DNA of 64,000 bases from Harmothoe impar. Its lineage: Eukaryota > Annelida > Polychaeta > Phyllodocida > Polynoidae. The notes under the pieces were generated by a model. It was not told the origin of the DNA and did no database searches. It worked only from the letters and a program-made list of their open reading frames with translations. The translations under genes were made by a program, and so were the position numbers. The DNA lies in contig OX381721.1 in the NCBI GenBank assembly GCA_947462335.1, positions 34,770,303-34,834,302 on the forward strand. Reading direction: 5' to 3'. Of this stretch, positions 25,301-34,911 are shown in pieces (position 1 is the first letter of the stretch; every line of letters begins with the position of its first letter).

Positions 25301-26433
25301 CTCAAATGAAAGGCAACTTATCACACTAATAGTGATAATGAATAGTGTTACCCTGTATGTTACAAATATATAAAGCAATTGAATATGTAAATCAGTGAAG
25401 AAAATTACAGAAAATATTCATGCTTTATATTTTATGCTGTAGAAACCTTAGTACTCAGCTGATTTACAAGCCGAAAAACTGGCATGTAGGCAAAGACCTA
25501 CAGATGACAGCCAGTCATTCGGGCCGGCAGTAGCCCCGTTTCCGCCGGCCCGGCAGGCTTTTTGCCGGCTATAGCCGGTGTCCGGCAGGATTTTGTATAG
25601 ACTGGACATGCCGCCATAAGGTGGGGCTCCACTAACCGATTTTGTTCTCAAATCGGGGCTATTCTCACGAATTTAACTCAGATGTAATACCATAACAATT
25701 ATATACCTTAGACAGGGACGTCCCATATACCCTGCCATGGGTTTGTGTTTATGCACAATGGTTATGTTTATAAACAAGTGGAAATTAGACTTGCCAAGGC
25801 AATATAACACGATCAAGCGCCCAATTTAGGTTCCGATTTTGCATCCCAGGCCGATTTTGGCTCCCGATCTCATATCAAACAGGTTTGACTTTTATTGATC
25901 TGAATGGGGACCTCGCTAGATCTGTCTTTCCTGATAAAATTGTATACATAACACATCTGATGTAAATATAAACACACCCTGACACTTTATATCTGATCTG
26001 ATTGTTTCACTAGTATATAGGATAACTAGGGGTACCAGGGTATGCTTGGATCGTGAGAATTACCCAAAAAATCGGCTAGTGGAGTCCTAGCTATAAAAGA
26101 GTCTTAGACAGAGGTCCACGATAATCTGTCTGAACGACAGGCTTCTTCACGAGTGGGGAAACCAGGAGTTCAGAATGGCCCTTCCCATACAAAACAATGG
26201 TATAGTTGTTTCTCCACATGAAAAAAAACCCATAACCTTGTGTGTTTCCAGGTAACAGGATGTGTATCGGGGAGGCTTACGTCAAGTCCCACATATTCCT
26301 GCTGCTGACCAGACTGGTCCAGAGGTTTGACCTTGGGTTTGACCCCTCCGTGCCGGCCCCCAAACTGGAGAAGAACGCGGACTTTATCTTCAACCATCCC
26401 CAGCACCTCAAGATATGCTTCAAGGCTCGATGA
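11778..26433 (+). CDS. cytochrome P450, clan 2-like, nine exons
   Basis: Haem-thiolate mono-oxygenase, 518 codons. Exons: 11778-11964, 14515-14632, 16735-16850, 18456-18634, 19248-19351, 21462-21606, 22667-22852, 23261-23600, 26252-26433; all junctions are GT-AG and phases agree. The N-terminus has a hydrophobic anchor (about residues 40-56) and then the proline-rich hinge [13 protein letters not shown], so it should sit in the ER membrane. Other landmarks are the ExxR motif (ESLR, exon 8), the PERF-like FTPARF, the PKG turn and the haem loop FSVGNRMCIG across the exon 8/9 junction. The last exon (182 nt) and exon 7 (186 nt) match the sizes typical of CYP2 genes, supporting clan 2. Helix I reads LGDGIFTVS: Gly and Thr are kept but the usual acidic residue is Phe. 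The start was chosen for its anchor; upstream in-frame ATGs lie in repeat sequence. The substrate cannot be inferred. Confidence 0.92.
12865..12950. repeat. 21-bp minisatellite in P450 intron 1
   Basis: Four to five near-identical tandem copies of ACCTCTGGATATGTAAGTGC(A), with further diverged copies on both sides. Open frames on both strands are by-products of the 21-bp unit. Confidence 0.85.
13086..13155 (+). pseudogene. tRNA-Ala-like sequence, degenerate
   Basis: Seventy bases resembling a tRNA-Ala: GATGTAACTCAGTGATACAG at the A box, GGCCCCGGGTTCAAGTCCC at the T arm (B box), ending TTTCCA. The acceptor stem has mismatches and the anticodon arm does not fold well, so this is a tRNA-derived SINE head or tRNA pseudogene rather than a working tRNA. 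Confidence 0.6.
14058..14417. mobile_element. TA-flanked short element (CCGTAAATTCCCACG family)
   Basis: Ends CCGTAAATTCCCACGTATAA and ...GCAGGAATTCACGG with TA on both sides. The subterminal word TATAACCCGCAC is repeated in both halves. It is interrupted by a second TA-flanked element at 14154-14333. Confidence 0.75.
14154..14333. mobile_element. nested Tigger-like short element
   Basis: 180-bp element inside 14058-14417. Ends CATTCAACTCCCTCTTAGCG and the complement of GAGGGAGTTGACTG, with TA duplication. Internal GCGGCCAC words are repeated. Ends of the CAGTCAACTCCCTC type are common in pogo/Tigger families. Confidence 0.75.
14515..14632 (+). CDS. P450 exon 2
   Basis: Acceptor CTCTGTAG. 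Encodes [12 protein letters not shown] through [11 protein letters not shown]; donor AA|GTAGGT. Confidence 0.85.
14774..14898. mobile_element. 125-bp pogo-derived short element
   Basis: Ends CCGTATCGTCACGA and the complement, TA on both sides. The left 50 bp match the left end of the autonomous pogo element at 31681 (shared CAATTTGGCGGGGC), so this looks like an internally deleted relative. Confidence 0.75.
15068..15830. mobile_element. long palindromic element split by a hAT-like insertion
   Basis: Two arms of about 125-140 bp are near-perfect reverse complements: 15068-15115 plus 15580-15653 on the left, 15692-15830 on the right, around a loop of about 38 bp. The left arm is interrupted by the element at 15116-15571; removing it with one copy of GTTGGTAG restores the arm. 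Confidence 0.8.
15116..15571. mobile_element. hAT-like non-autonomous element, copy 1
   Basis: 456 bp, ends CACGGGCCACC and the complement of GGTCGCCCATG. Flanked by a perfect 8-bp duplication GTTGGTAG (15108-15115 and 15572-15579). A second copy, inverted, is at 55378-55823 with a near-perfect 8-bp duplication. Both copies keep a similar open frame of about 80 codons (15249-15506 minus here), but no known domain is seen. Confidence 0.85.
16552..16708. mobile_element. pogo-derived short element, inverted copy
   Basis: TA-flanked on the left, starting CCGTACAATATAAAACACCG. The right end is the reverse complement of the left end of 14774-14898 (shared GGCCCCGCCAAAT and GCACCCGGTGATAAATCACG). 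Confidence 0.55.
16735..16850 (+). CDS. P450 exon 3
   Basis: Acceptor CCCTCCAG, donor G|GTACGT. Encodes [18 protein letters not shown] through TMVDLGFDD, the beta-1/helix B region. Confidence 0.85.
16886..17070. mobile_element. GGTGAGGCTCCACTAGCC element, copy 1
   Basis: Ends GGTGAGGCTCCACTAGCC and the complement of GGGTAGTGGAGTCCCAGC. Internal inverted word GACCTATTCTCACAAAT. Directly abuts copy 2. A third copy is at 25620-26093. Confidence 0.75.
17071..17524. mobile_element. GGTGAGGCTCCACTAGCC element, copy 2
   Basis: About 454 bp with the same ends as the preceding copy. The middle (TATAAACATGTTGATG and TTTGGCTCCC) is shared with the copy at 25620-26093. No coding capacity. Confidence 0.75.
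17584..17847. mobile_element. CACTCAAAAAATAAACTTG element, copy 1
   Basis: 264 bp, inverted ends CACTCAAAAAATAAACTTG, TA on both sides. Internal foldback includes GGGTCTTCTAGCTGGAGATA. Copies 2 and 3 are at 60087-60349 and 60392-60604. Confidence 0.85.
18165..18418. mobile_element. AGGCCAAAAA / GGTTTGTTTCAGGTAAC element
   Basis: Copy of the window's commonest short family: AGGCC plus A-run, GTTTRTTTYAGGTMAC, CCGACCCTA words, then the inverted counterpart TTACCTGAAACAWACC, T-run, GGCCT. Others: 23608-23806, 26481-26718, 31007-31214, 36865-37093, 41843-42246, and half copies at 17918-17970, 21740-21819 and 37370-37467. Confidence 0.8.
18456..18634 (+). CDS. P450 exon 4
   Basis: Acceptor TTTTCAG, donor GAG|GTACAG, ends in frame. 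Encodes the helix C region; the WKKRKKF stretch corresponds to the WxxxR segment that contacts a haem propionate. Confidence 0.85.
19248..19351 (+). CDS. P450 exon 5
   Basis: Acceptor CACTATAG, donor ATG|GTACGT (phase 2). Encodes [16 protein letters not shown], a helix E/F segment, to RVVSAW. Confidence 0.85.
19448..19519. repeat. foldback hairpin in P450 intron 5
   Basis: Near-perfect hairpin: CAAGAATTGCGGTTGTTGCC pairs with its complement 25 bases downstream around AAAATGCCTCAGGCATTTTT, itself a palindrome. Confidence 0.85.
19640..21130 (+). repeat. 146-bp satellite, about ten units, in P450 intron 5
   Basis: Ten tandem units; the landmark ACCATTGAATTCCT recurs at 19761, 19907, 20054, 20199, 20345, 20492, 20638, 20784, 20930 and 21080 (period 145-150, mostly 146). 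Each unit contains the palindrome GTTGCTAGGCAAC and a half-matching GTGTTGCTAGGCAG. Units differ by a few substitutions and by the length of a G-run. Confidence 0.95.
21462..21606 (+). CDS. P450 exon 6
   Basis: Acceptor TTCTGTAG, donor AAG|GTAAGC, ends in frame. Encodes [20 protein letters not shown] through KYLTDK, the helix F-G region. Confidence 0.85.
22156..22340. repeat. paired (TA)n microsatellites
   Basis: Two uninterrupted TA runs of roughly 60 bp each, separated by about 62 bp of unique sequence, inside P450 intron 6. Confidence 0.95.
22376..22643. mobile_element. hairpin element D of the GGCTGTGTCTCAC family
   Basis: Left end GGCTGTGTCTCACGAAATTG, right end ...GTGAGACACACCC, with TATGACCGG iterons on the left and CCGGTCAT on the right. 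The right terminus is mutated and no clean target duplication remains. It ends 23 bp before P450 exon 7. Confidence 0.8.
22667..22852 (+). CDS. P450 exon 7 (helix I)
   Basis: 62 codons in frame at both ends; acceptor AACTAG, donor GAT|GTATGT. Contains helix [10 protein letters not shown], then [11 protein letters not shown]. Confidence 0.88.
22872..23034. mobile_element. foldback element in P450 intron 7
   Basis: 163-bp near-perfect inverted repeat with ends AGCCAAAAATAAGTATCTCA and inner CGACTGGCGGACAAACCACT, loop about 25 bp. It starts 20 bp after exon 7. Confidence 0.85.
23147..23230. repeat. GGGGCTGGGGCAGTATCCCACG repeat
   Basis: Contains GGGCAGTATCCCACGAAGCC and the rough inverse GGGATGCGGCCCC. 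The same words form a hairpin at 46510-46605. Confidence 0.5.
23261..23600 (+). CDS. P450 exon 8
   Basis: Acceptor TTTAACAG, donor GTGG|GTGAGT (phase 1). Contains the ExxR motif (ESLR), [14 protein letters not shown] and the start of the haem loop (FSV). At 340 nt it is about twice the usual CYP2 exon 8. Confidence 0.88.
23608..23806. mobile_element. AGGCCAAAAA / GGTTTGTTTCAGGTAAC element
   Basis: Starts 8 bp after P450 exon 8. AGGTTTGTTTCAGGTCACCC on the left, GTTACCTGAAACAAAATT and GGCCT on the right. Confidence 0.8.
24335..24830. mobile_element. hairpin element G, diverged copy of the iteron family
   Basis: Inverted ends around GTTGAAAGTCTA (left) and TAGACTTTCAAC (right), as in element D. 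Seven or more tandem units of GTATGATCGGGTGCAA(G) follow the left end. A 31-bp triplication (24553-24645) lies inside. Terminal bases are too diverged to define a duplication. Confidence 0.65.
24553..24645. repeat. 31-bp triplication
   Basis: Three consecutive copies of TTTGATAGAGGCTTAATCTT plus ACTAATCTAA. Confidence 0.9.
25620..26093. mobile_element. GGTGAGGCTCCACTAGCC element, copy 3
   Basis: Left GTGGGGCTCCACTAACCG, right CGGCTAGTGGAGTCCTAGC. The middle shares TATAAACA and GATTTTGGCTCCCGAT with the copies at 16886-17524. Confidence 0.75.
26252..26433 (+). CDS. P450 exon 9 (haem-binding)
   Basis: Acceptor GTTTCCAG. Supplies the haem-ligand cysteine in [10 protein letters not shown] and the C-terminus ...HLKICFKAR, stop TGA at 26431. 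Confidence 0.9.
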
Positions 26434-26439
26434 ACCCAG

Positions 26440-26830
26440 CTAACAAAAAAAAATAATGCAAAATAACGTTTTAAAACGTTAGGCCCAAAAAAGGGTTTGT
26501 TTCAGGTAACCAGACCGACCCTATCTAAACAGGGCCGACCCTACGTTTTTTATGCAATTTTGGGGTTGATTTTAGGATTACAAAAGTTTTGAAAAATCTT
26601 CCCATTTTCCCACTTCTTTTGGGGTCAGGGTATGTAGAAGTTTAAAAAAATTCCAAACTACCGACCCTTGCGCTTCTTTCCATGTTATTTGAAACAAACC
26701 TTTTTTTTTATTTGGCCTTATACATGTATAACATTATGCCATAGTATGGAGCCTTATACAAACGTTATATTACGTTATGTATAACGTCATGAAATGTTGT
26801 ACAACATTTTTTTTTGTTTACTGGTAAGCC
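26440..26830. mobile_element. AACGTT-rich element carrying a nested AGGCC element
   Basis: Begins AGCTAACAAAAAAAAATAAT just after the P450 stop and ends TTGTTTACTGG; AACGTT and ATAACG words occur at both ends. The AGGCC element at 26481-26718 sits inside. Similar ends are seen near 35930-36000 and 58580-58678. Confidence 0.55.
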
Positions 26831-27778
26831 TACATGGAGGCGGGGTCACAATCTAATTAACCCTCTCACCGCCAGATATCTCTGTAGTTTTCCCAAAAGA
26901 GTGAAAAATATTTTAGATATTGAAAATTAAAATTAATGTGTTACCATAGCTACTCCCTGCGCATTTTTGGTAAACAAAGATGGAATGTAGGATGTGACAG
27001 AGGATGTAATAAGCTTTGATATGATACCAAACATGGGGTTGCTTTTACTAGGGCTAAAAAAAAGATATTTTTATCAATTTTGAGTAATGTGTTTTTTAAT
27101 AAGCTACAGGTGGATTAGGTGCTCTGGCCACTTTAGCGGCCTACTGGCGATGAGAGGTAAAGCAGTGATATCGATTACACCTGTATGTTAATATAGCATA
27201 ACAAGCTGCGAGAAATTCCAAAATGGGTATTTTGCAAGAATCCCCAATGAATTAATAGGAATAACCTTTATACACAATCATGTAAAGATATAACTCTGTG
27301 AAATTCAAAAGTACTGTGCCACATAAGAATTCCAAAATTGTGCAAGCAAAGCTGTGCACTTCCGGAACTGTGCACATGCTGTATTTATGTGTGACATATA
27401 TACACACTGATTGACCTCACTATTGAAGAAGAATTTGCCTAGATCTTGAGTAATTTCCTATGTTTATATGAAAATGTACGGTATGATTTATCATGATATA
27501 CCTATGATATGTAAGCTAGAGATTCCCTCTCTACCTTATTTATTCCCAGGTACCTGTAGAATTGAAATGGAGGTGCTGTAAAAAAATGCATAAATAATAT
27601 TGTTTTTCATTGTAAGTATCAACCTCTTCTGTGATTCGATGGAAACAAATATAATTGTATCTACTTTTATATTTTTTGAAATTACAGAATAAACTCATGT
27701 CAAATTGAAATTGAAATTGATTACCTCGTTTGGCCGTCATGATGCATAGATGCAGCATTTGAGGCTTACATGGGTGTG

Positions 27779-27995
27779 CCTCTACATGGGTTAAAATCGA
27801 CACGAGAGACACAGCGACACGGCTCTTTTCGCCCTTTTAAAAATCGACAGAGACAGGAAGATTGGGGATAAAAATCGACCGGAAGGGATTTTTCTCTAAG
27901 TTCTTATATACCTATAAATCGACACAATGACACGGTCCTCCTGCTAAAAATTGACAACGCAACATGGCCAAAATCGTGGGTACCCATGTAGAGAC
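27779..27995. mobile_element. CTCTACATGGGT element with AAATCGACA words
   Basis: Inverted ends GCCTCTACATGGGT and ACCCATGTAGAGAC enclose several copies of AAAATCGACA. No coding capacity. Confidence 0.6.
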
Positions 27996-27999
27996 AGAT

Positions 28000-28819
28000 G
28001 TATGCAGCCTTATCAAGTAGCTCACCAGGGCTGCATGAATGCATCATGATGCATGATGCACCATATGCTGCCTTTGCAGCTTGATGGGCTCTGCTGTGAC
28101 CGTTACTGTACAACATTGCAGTGCTGCCACCTTGTATCTAGGTGTAGAACTAAATCACAATAGCATATATACTGAGTGAATTTCTCCATGTAGGTTTAGT
28201 TATTTCCCCTATCGCTAGGAGTAGTGTAAGTGTTGGGTGTTTAGTGGTGCGCACTGTAGTTGGTCCCAGTTCTACACTGTTTTTACATTTGAATACCTCT
28301 TAGGTTTAACTTGCTTAGTATACCAATGTTGTCATTGATATTGTGATGTTTAGAGCTATGCACTATACATTGATACAGGCACACACTGTTAAACATTTGT
28401 CTAGTTAAAGACTCTAATGCCTCTGCATGATCTATGAATGATTCTTTTCTAAATTGTGTAAGCCACCATCATTTAAACACTAATTTGGAGGTGTTAGATG
28501 ACCATTTGTAATGGTGGCTTCTACATCATATATTATAGCTAAATATATTGCATCATATACCGCTTAACAATTTCCATGTCTATACAAAAAACGATCTATA
28601 AGGTCTAGTGTATCCTCAGGATAAAATAAAAGGAATTATCATCAATGGAACCGTTTCAGCTCCTCTGCATACATTTTTAAAAAGTACTGCCCCAACGTTG
28701 AATGGAGTAGAATGCCACTGGAACAAGTTGAATGTTTTTCTATCGTTGATTGTTTTATAAGCTGAAAAGAATTACATTTTTCTCCTACAATCATTCAAGT
28801 TGATTCAAGCGTATAAGAT
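28000..28819. other. intergenic stretch, nothing recognised
   Basis: A/T-rich; only a weak inverted pair (AAGCCACCAT near 28449 and ATGGTGGCTT near 28512) stands out. Confidence 0.4.
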
Positions 28820-29050
28820 ATGGCCCTAGACCCCTAAATTCGACATGGCGACATGGGCATTTCTTAAATTCGACATGCGACATGAGGCCTAGTGACATGC
28901 GACATGAGGCTTAAAAAGATAGTGACATGGGACATGGACAGTTCTTAAAATCGACATGGGACATGAGCATTTTTAAGCGACACAGACATGCGACATGGCC
29001 ATTTCTTAAAATCGACATGCGACATGGGGACCCCCCCATCAAGGGCCCCT
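28820..29050 (+). repeat. GACATG-word repeat, copy 2
   Basis: Starts TATGGCCCTAGACCCCTAAA and ends GGGGACCCCCCCATCAAGGG. In between are CGACATG words at short intervals with TTCTTAAAATC spacers. Confidence 0.75.
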
Positions 29051-29614
29051 AAGATGTTATGAAGTGTTCGGATGGACGACCAATATCTTCATTGATAGCT
29101 GTGTTTACATTGTACATAGATATTCAATAAAGTTTTAGTTCTATCCTTTATATTTGGCATAAATTACATTCATAAGTCAAGTCTTTCAAAAAACTGAGTA
29201 GAGCGTGATGCTCAAATCCTAGTCGGAACACATCTTCTATGGTAAAGATATAAAGCGTTGTATAATATGTGGGCTTTTTAGCCTAGGACATCGATGATAT
29301 TGCAGTAAAGGCTTCAAATTCCAAATGAGTTTAATAACTGAAGAAGAATACTACATGAATATTTGCACTATTAAAGTAAGCAGGTGAATAGGACTTGCTT
29401 ATATGATAATTCAAGTGAACGCCAATGAAAAGACTAAACTTGTTGTGACATTTTTCAGTCAATAAAAGCAAATTAAATCAAAGCTTAAAAGCCACGTAAA
29501 TGCTGGCATGACTTTTTCGTGATATATACAAATTACATGGCATTACTGAACTTGAAGCCGTTTAAAGTGTTCTTTTAATTATCTCTATCATAAATTAGCT
29601 TAAATGCAAACAGT

Positions 29615-30905
29615 TGTGCAGTGTAGGGGAGAGAGGGGTACGTTGAATCACTTTTGCACATTTATTATTTTTCCTGACCTTATCAAAGTCATCTGGACTT
29701 AAATCTTGGATTTAACAGTTACCTTATATCATTGCAATATATGATCACCTATGGCAAAGCCATTGTATGGTCATTTTTTGTATCTATTTTGAATTTTCAA
29801 AAATAAAATCTTTGGGTGGTTCAATGTGTCCCATGCCCTGGGCACGTTGACCCACCCCCTGGGGCAACTTGAACCACATAAATTGAATGATTCAAAGTAT
29901 CAGCAATATGGATTTATTATTGAAGGTTGAGGTGTAATTACTTGCTATTGTTATTTTTGAAGAGGATTGAGTATAAAAAGTACATATATAATGCACACAA
30001 GTCTGTCATCAAAGTGTCTAAAATAGTGACAGGGTTTGAGCCTTACAAATTTCCTTTTAGGTCTATATAAACCATGTTAAGAGGATTGCTACTATTTGCA
30101 AGGTCTACATAAATCCTTGGCTATATTCTTTTATGATGTAACATTCTGCTTTGCTTCCAAAAATTGATTATCTAGGGATAAAGGCACTCTGAATATGCTA
30201 CAAAGGAATTTATCATCCAAATTGGCAGACTACATATTCTATCATGATAGTATAACCAAATTATATCTTATCTGTGTCTCATTTTGTGTGCCTAATAAAA
30301 TACGGGTTTTTAAATATGTCCTATACAGCCTATTGTAGACCCAGAGGTTGAACTGAGTATTATCTTCTCAACTCTCACATATAAGCTGATGAGCAGACCT
30401 TGCAAAAATTGCTGCCCTCTGGTGAGGAGCAGTGATACCTTGTCCTTCTATGCACTACAATGCACAGGCGCATATGTGTCAGATAATGGAACTATTCCTT
30501 CAAGAGCATGGTTCAAGGTGCCCCAATTTTTCTGGTTCAATGTACCCCAGGCCGGCCATCATGGATAATGATGATGTAATTCAAATTATATCTTAAGCTC
30601 AGGGGTTAAATCAGGTTCTACTGAAGCATTTAGATGTATACTTTGACCTCCATACAGATCTTTGGCCATCAATGTTTTGTAACAAGAAAAGAACAAAAGT
30701 TTAACAATTGCAAATATTTACTTTCAAGGGCATGAATCTTCAATGTTGTCTGAGTTCCTCAGCATCCCAAGATACATATGATGTTGCTGCTCTGAACCAT
30801 TTATATAAGGGGGTAATGTGGTAGGCAAACTGCTGGAAAATTCTCAAAGGAATAGCAAAGAGAGCTAGTTGTTCAACGTGCCCAGGTGGTCAACGTGCCG
30901 GATGG
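29615..30905. repeat. region with CACGTTGAAC-type words
   Basis: GGGGTACGTTGAAT at the left, TTCAACGTGCCC and TCAACGTGCCGG at the right, and similar words (GGCACGTTGACCCA, TTCAATGTACCCC) inside suggest one decayed transposon about 1.3 kb long. No open frame of note; boundaries are approximate. Confidence 0.4.
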
Positions 30906-31006
30906 TCCGGAAACGTGTATAGGTTAATGAACCAAATGCAGTATAATGCTCTCTGCGATTGATCACAAGATAACATTATCCATAAAGGCCAACAAGTTGG
31001 TACCTT

Positions 31007-31214
31007 AGGCCAAATTTTAAAAAAGTGTTTTGTTTCAGGTAACATAGGAAGGAACTCTAGGGTCGGTAGGTCGTTTTTTTGGTGTTTTTTTTACAGGCCC
31101 TCTACATACTCTAAAATTGACTAAAAATTGTATAAATGGGAAGATTTTTTCCAAAATGTAAACCTAAGAAATAAGTACATGTATAGAAATTTCTTCAAAA
31201 TTGCATTTTGGCCT
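31007..31214. mobile_element. AGGCCAAAAA / GGTTTGTTTCAGGTAAC element
   Basis: TTTGTTTCAGGTAACATAGG on the left; the right half is degenerate, ending TTTTGGCCT. Confidence 0.6.
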
Positions 31215-32243
31215 CATGGAAATAGAGTGGAGGCCGGGCAGGTGCATAAAGTTAGTATATCTGATCATTTGGCACGAAAATTCCATCTTCTTACTATTGA
31301 TCCAGGACGTTGACCAAGACCATGCTCTCCTGAATTCCTACCTATTCTATTCATTCTAATTCCCAATCAGTTATGGCTCAGTCTCACGACTTTGTAACAA
31401 TTGCATCTTCTTTGACCGGGTGACGTCTTTGACCGGGTGACGTCTTTGACCGGGTGACGTCTTTGACAGGGTGACGTCTTTGACCGGGAAACGTTATTAT
31501 AGCATAAATTAGACCTATATAGTAAGTAATGGGTGGAAAAAGTCAAAGGATATTTTCACACCATATGAAAGGAAATTTATTTAAAGTTTGTTATATTCAT
31601 ATTTAGGCTCTTTTACATGCATTATAGCATGATGTTATATTTCTCCCTCTGTCCGGTCAAAGACATCACTTTATATATTACCGTACCGTCGCGAATAAGC
31701 GCCGGGGCACTTATCAATTTGGCGGGGCTGTTACACAGGCGCTTATACAAGACAGGCGCTTATACAAGACCAGGCGCTTATATGTTTGACACCCATTGAG
31801 GAGCGGATGTCGGGAGGGGGTAGGAGGGGTGAGGGGGGGGGGGAGTGGACGCCGGGCTGGAGGTGGCAATGGGTGGAGCACTGACGGCCGCCGCTCGCCA
31901 CCCGCATGTACCACGTCTCCTCCCGAGGGACTGCTGACACAACATTAACCATCATATATACATACATAAGTAGAGTAATATAAAATGCTGTATACCCCAA
32001 ACAATAACGACTTTTAGTGTACATTCTTTGATATTGGTATGGTATGTTGAAGATACTTTCTGTCATAGTGGGATGTTACTCTTTATTATGTCCTTGTATT
32101 GGTGAGTGTTTGCTGTCTACCAGCTACTGCTTAGCCATGACCCCCCCCCCTGCTCCTCTGCCAAAAATATGAGTTTATTCATGTGTCATTGTGAATTATT
32201 AAGTGGAGGAGAACATTCTGTCCGTCTCACTTTACCCATAGCC

Positions 32244-34911
32244 ATGGCAGAGGCTTCACCTCAGGGATCACCATCTCATAAGGGTCAATGCGTTAGGAGC
32301 TACACTGTGGCTTTTAAAGTGTCAATGCTTGACTATTACCATAGTGGTAACACCCAGGCAACTACAGCCCGGCATGCTGGAATGGATTCTAAAAGGATCC
32401 GTGAGTGGCTGAAGAATGAAAACAAATTGAGATTGGGCATGAAGGAAGAAGTCTGTGGAAGCAGTAGTAAGAGAAGAAGGCTCGAGGGAGGTGGACGAAA
32501 ACCCCTTTCAGAGACTTTGGAAATGATGCTACTAGGATATATTGAAGATCTACGGTCCAAGAATCTCAGAGTGACTACAAAGATGGTACAAATCCAGGCC
32601 AGGGAGATCTTCAAGACAGAGGACATGGAGGAAGAGGTCGGAAAAGACTTTACAGCCAGCCGGGGGTGGCTTTACAACTTCTTCAAACGTAATGAGATCT
32701 CTGTCAGGAAGAAAACGTCTATGGCACAAAAGGTAAGGACTCACTCTCACCAAATCAGTGCAACTGAAAAAGTGACGTACATGATCGGCGGACGTACATG
32801 ATCGGCAGACGTACATGATCGGCAGAGTACAAAATGCACCTATTACCCCCTGTACCATGATATATAACATTCCTAACCATACCTACAGGCTGTAATGTAT
32901 CTTTGGAGAGGTTATTAGAAAAAAAAACCTCCCAAAATATTTATAGGGGTCAAATGGGGGAGGCTCAATGTACAACCGATCATGTACGTCACATGACGTA
33001 CATGATCGGTTTATAATGTAATGTAAAATTTTCTCATTACCCACTGCTTCACATGTCTAAAATCTTACATGTCAAGACATACATCATATGTACACCTTGC
33101 TATGATCGATTTATGTTTTAAACATGGTCAGAGAGGGTACTTAAGGCACTGATCATGTACGTCACCGATCATGTACGTCACATGACGTACATGATCGGTA
33201 TTGAAATGTCATGTAAATTTCTCTTTAATAGTCGCATTTACACATGCCTAAAATCTTACATGTCAAGACACACATGATATGTACATCTTGGTAAGGTTTA
33301 TTTGTGTTTTATCATGATTAGAAAGGATAAGGCAGTCAATAAATCACCGATCATGTACGTCACTGATCATGTACGTCACATGACGTACATGATCGGTATT
33401 AAAACATCATGTAAAATTATCTTATAGTCGCATTTACACATGCCTAAAATCTTACATGTCAAGATACACATCATATGTACATCTTGGTAAGGTTTATTTG
33501 TGTTTTAACATGGTCAGAAAGGGTAGGGCAGTCAATAACTCCCGATCATGTACGTCACCGATCATGTACGTCACCGATCATGTACGTCACCGATCATGTA
33601 CGTCCGCCGATCATGTACGTCCGCCGATCATGTACGTCCAAATAATAGTTGCATCGATCTGGTGAGAGTGAGCCTAAGATAATTCAATTCTAATTTGTGT
33701 CACACTGTGGTCGTGGAGGTGAGGTGGGTTGTGTTTTTACTGGGTTGCCCCCCCCCCCATGACCCTCTGACCTCTCCCGTGTACCTGTGGGTGAAGGCCG
33801 GTCACCCACATTATACATCAGTGTATAATCGTCAAACATATCATTGACGTATTATTGACCATTATATTGGAACTGTTCTCACGTAATATTTAGTGCTTTT
33901 TATACACGAATTACATTGCATGCTTATGTAATAAATGTTTTCTCTTTTTCTCCCCATTCAAGCTGCCACAGTATGTCCAGCCCAAGCTTGTGAACTACAT
34001 CCTGTATGTACGTTCCCTGATGATCCGACACAAGTACGATCTGTCCAACATTGGGGCCATGGATGAGACACCAATCTGGATGGATATGTCTGGAGATACT
34101 ACTGTGGATTATGTGGGAGCACGTACTGTTACTGTGAAGTCCACTGGGCATGAAAAGGCCCGTGTTACTGTGTGCCTTGCTGCTAAAGCAAATGGGGCAA
34201 AATTAGCACCATTCCTTGTGTTCAAGGGAGTTCGCAAGGATAAGCAGTTGGAGAACATTGATGGGGTGATCTGTACCATGGCAAGGAATGGCTGGATGTC
34301 CGAGGAGCTCACCATGATGTGGCTGGACAAGGTGTGGGGGAAGTTCTCATTCACCCAGCGCCTTCTCTGCTGGGATGCCTTCAGTGCCCACACTATGGAC
34401 TCAATGAAGGAGAAGGTAGCTAAAATGAAGACCGACATGGCTGTAATCCCTGCGGGCTGTACTGGGATCATCCAGGCCCCTGATGTGTCTTGGAATAAAC
34501 CATTCAAGGCCCACTACCGTGAGCTATTTGAAGAGTGGCTCGCTTCTGACCAAGTGGAATACACTAAGGGAGGAAATCCCAGGGCACCTGCCAAACACCT
34601 GGTTGCCTCATGGGTGAAACAGGCGTGGGACAAGGTTCCCAAGGAAGTAGTGATCAAAAGCTTCAAGGTGTGTGGTGTGACAAATGCACTGGATGGCTCT
34701 GAAAACGACCAGATCCTGTCTCCGTGAGGATGAAATTGCCCACAGTGGTCGGGGGGAGGTACTGGAAAAGGGAGCCAAGCTTCTGCAGAATGGGGGTGAC
34801 TTGACAGGCATCCTAAATGACGTGCCAGGTGTAGGTGCCCCACAACGAGGTGTCGAAGCAGAGGAGAATGACCTGGCAGTATCTGACTCTGAGCTGGTAG
34901 ATGATGATTGA
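32244..34911 (+). CDS. pogo/Tigger transposase, two exons
   Basis: Exon 1 is 32244-32732 (Met with GCCATGG context), exon 2 starts at 33963; the GTAAG donor and TTCAAG acceptor join in frame to give the conserved AQK-LPQ junction. Exon 1 carries a psq-type helix-turn-helix (RSYTVAFKVSMLDYY to REWLKNE) and a CENP-B-type domain (GWLYNFFKRNEI). Exon 2 has the DDD catalytic core: first Asp in MDETPIW, second in LLCWDAFSAHT, third in QAPDVSWNKPFK. These enzymes excise and reinsert their own element at TA. After 34,700 the frame ends early (stop at about 34727); the usual acidic tail (SDSELVDDD, to 34911) lies one base out of frame, so one indel separates it from the core. The intron carries an unrelated hairpin element. 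Confidence 0.88.
32738..33674. mobile_element. hairpin element F inside the transposase intron, 4-bp TSD TAAG
   Basis: Ends GACTCACTCTCACC / GGTGAGAGTGAGCC, target duplication TAAG (32734-32737, 33675-33678). The insertion lies inside the splice donor region. Subterminal 16-17 bp iterons ACGTACATGATCGGCGG stand at both ends. The centre holds three modules of about 190-198 bp, each bearing a 17+17 bp palindrome of GATCATGTACGTCA. Confidence 0.92.

Noticed and set aside
32106..32243. Upstream in-frame Met as the transposase start
   Set aside because: The 46 extra residues show no conservation pattern; the Met at 32244 has a better context and directly precedes the DNA-binding domain.
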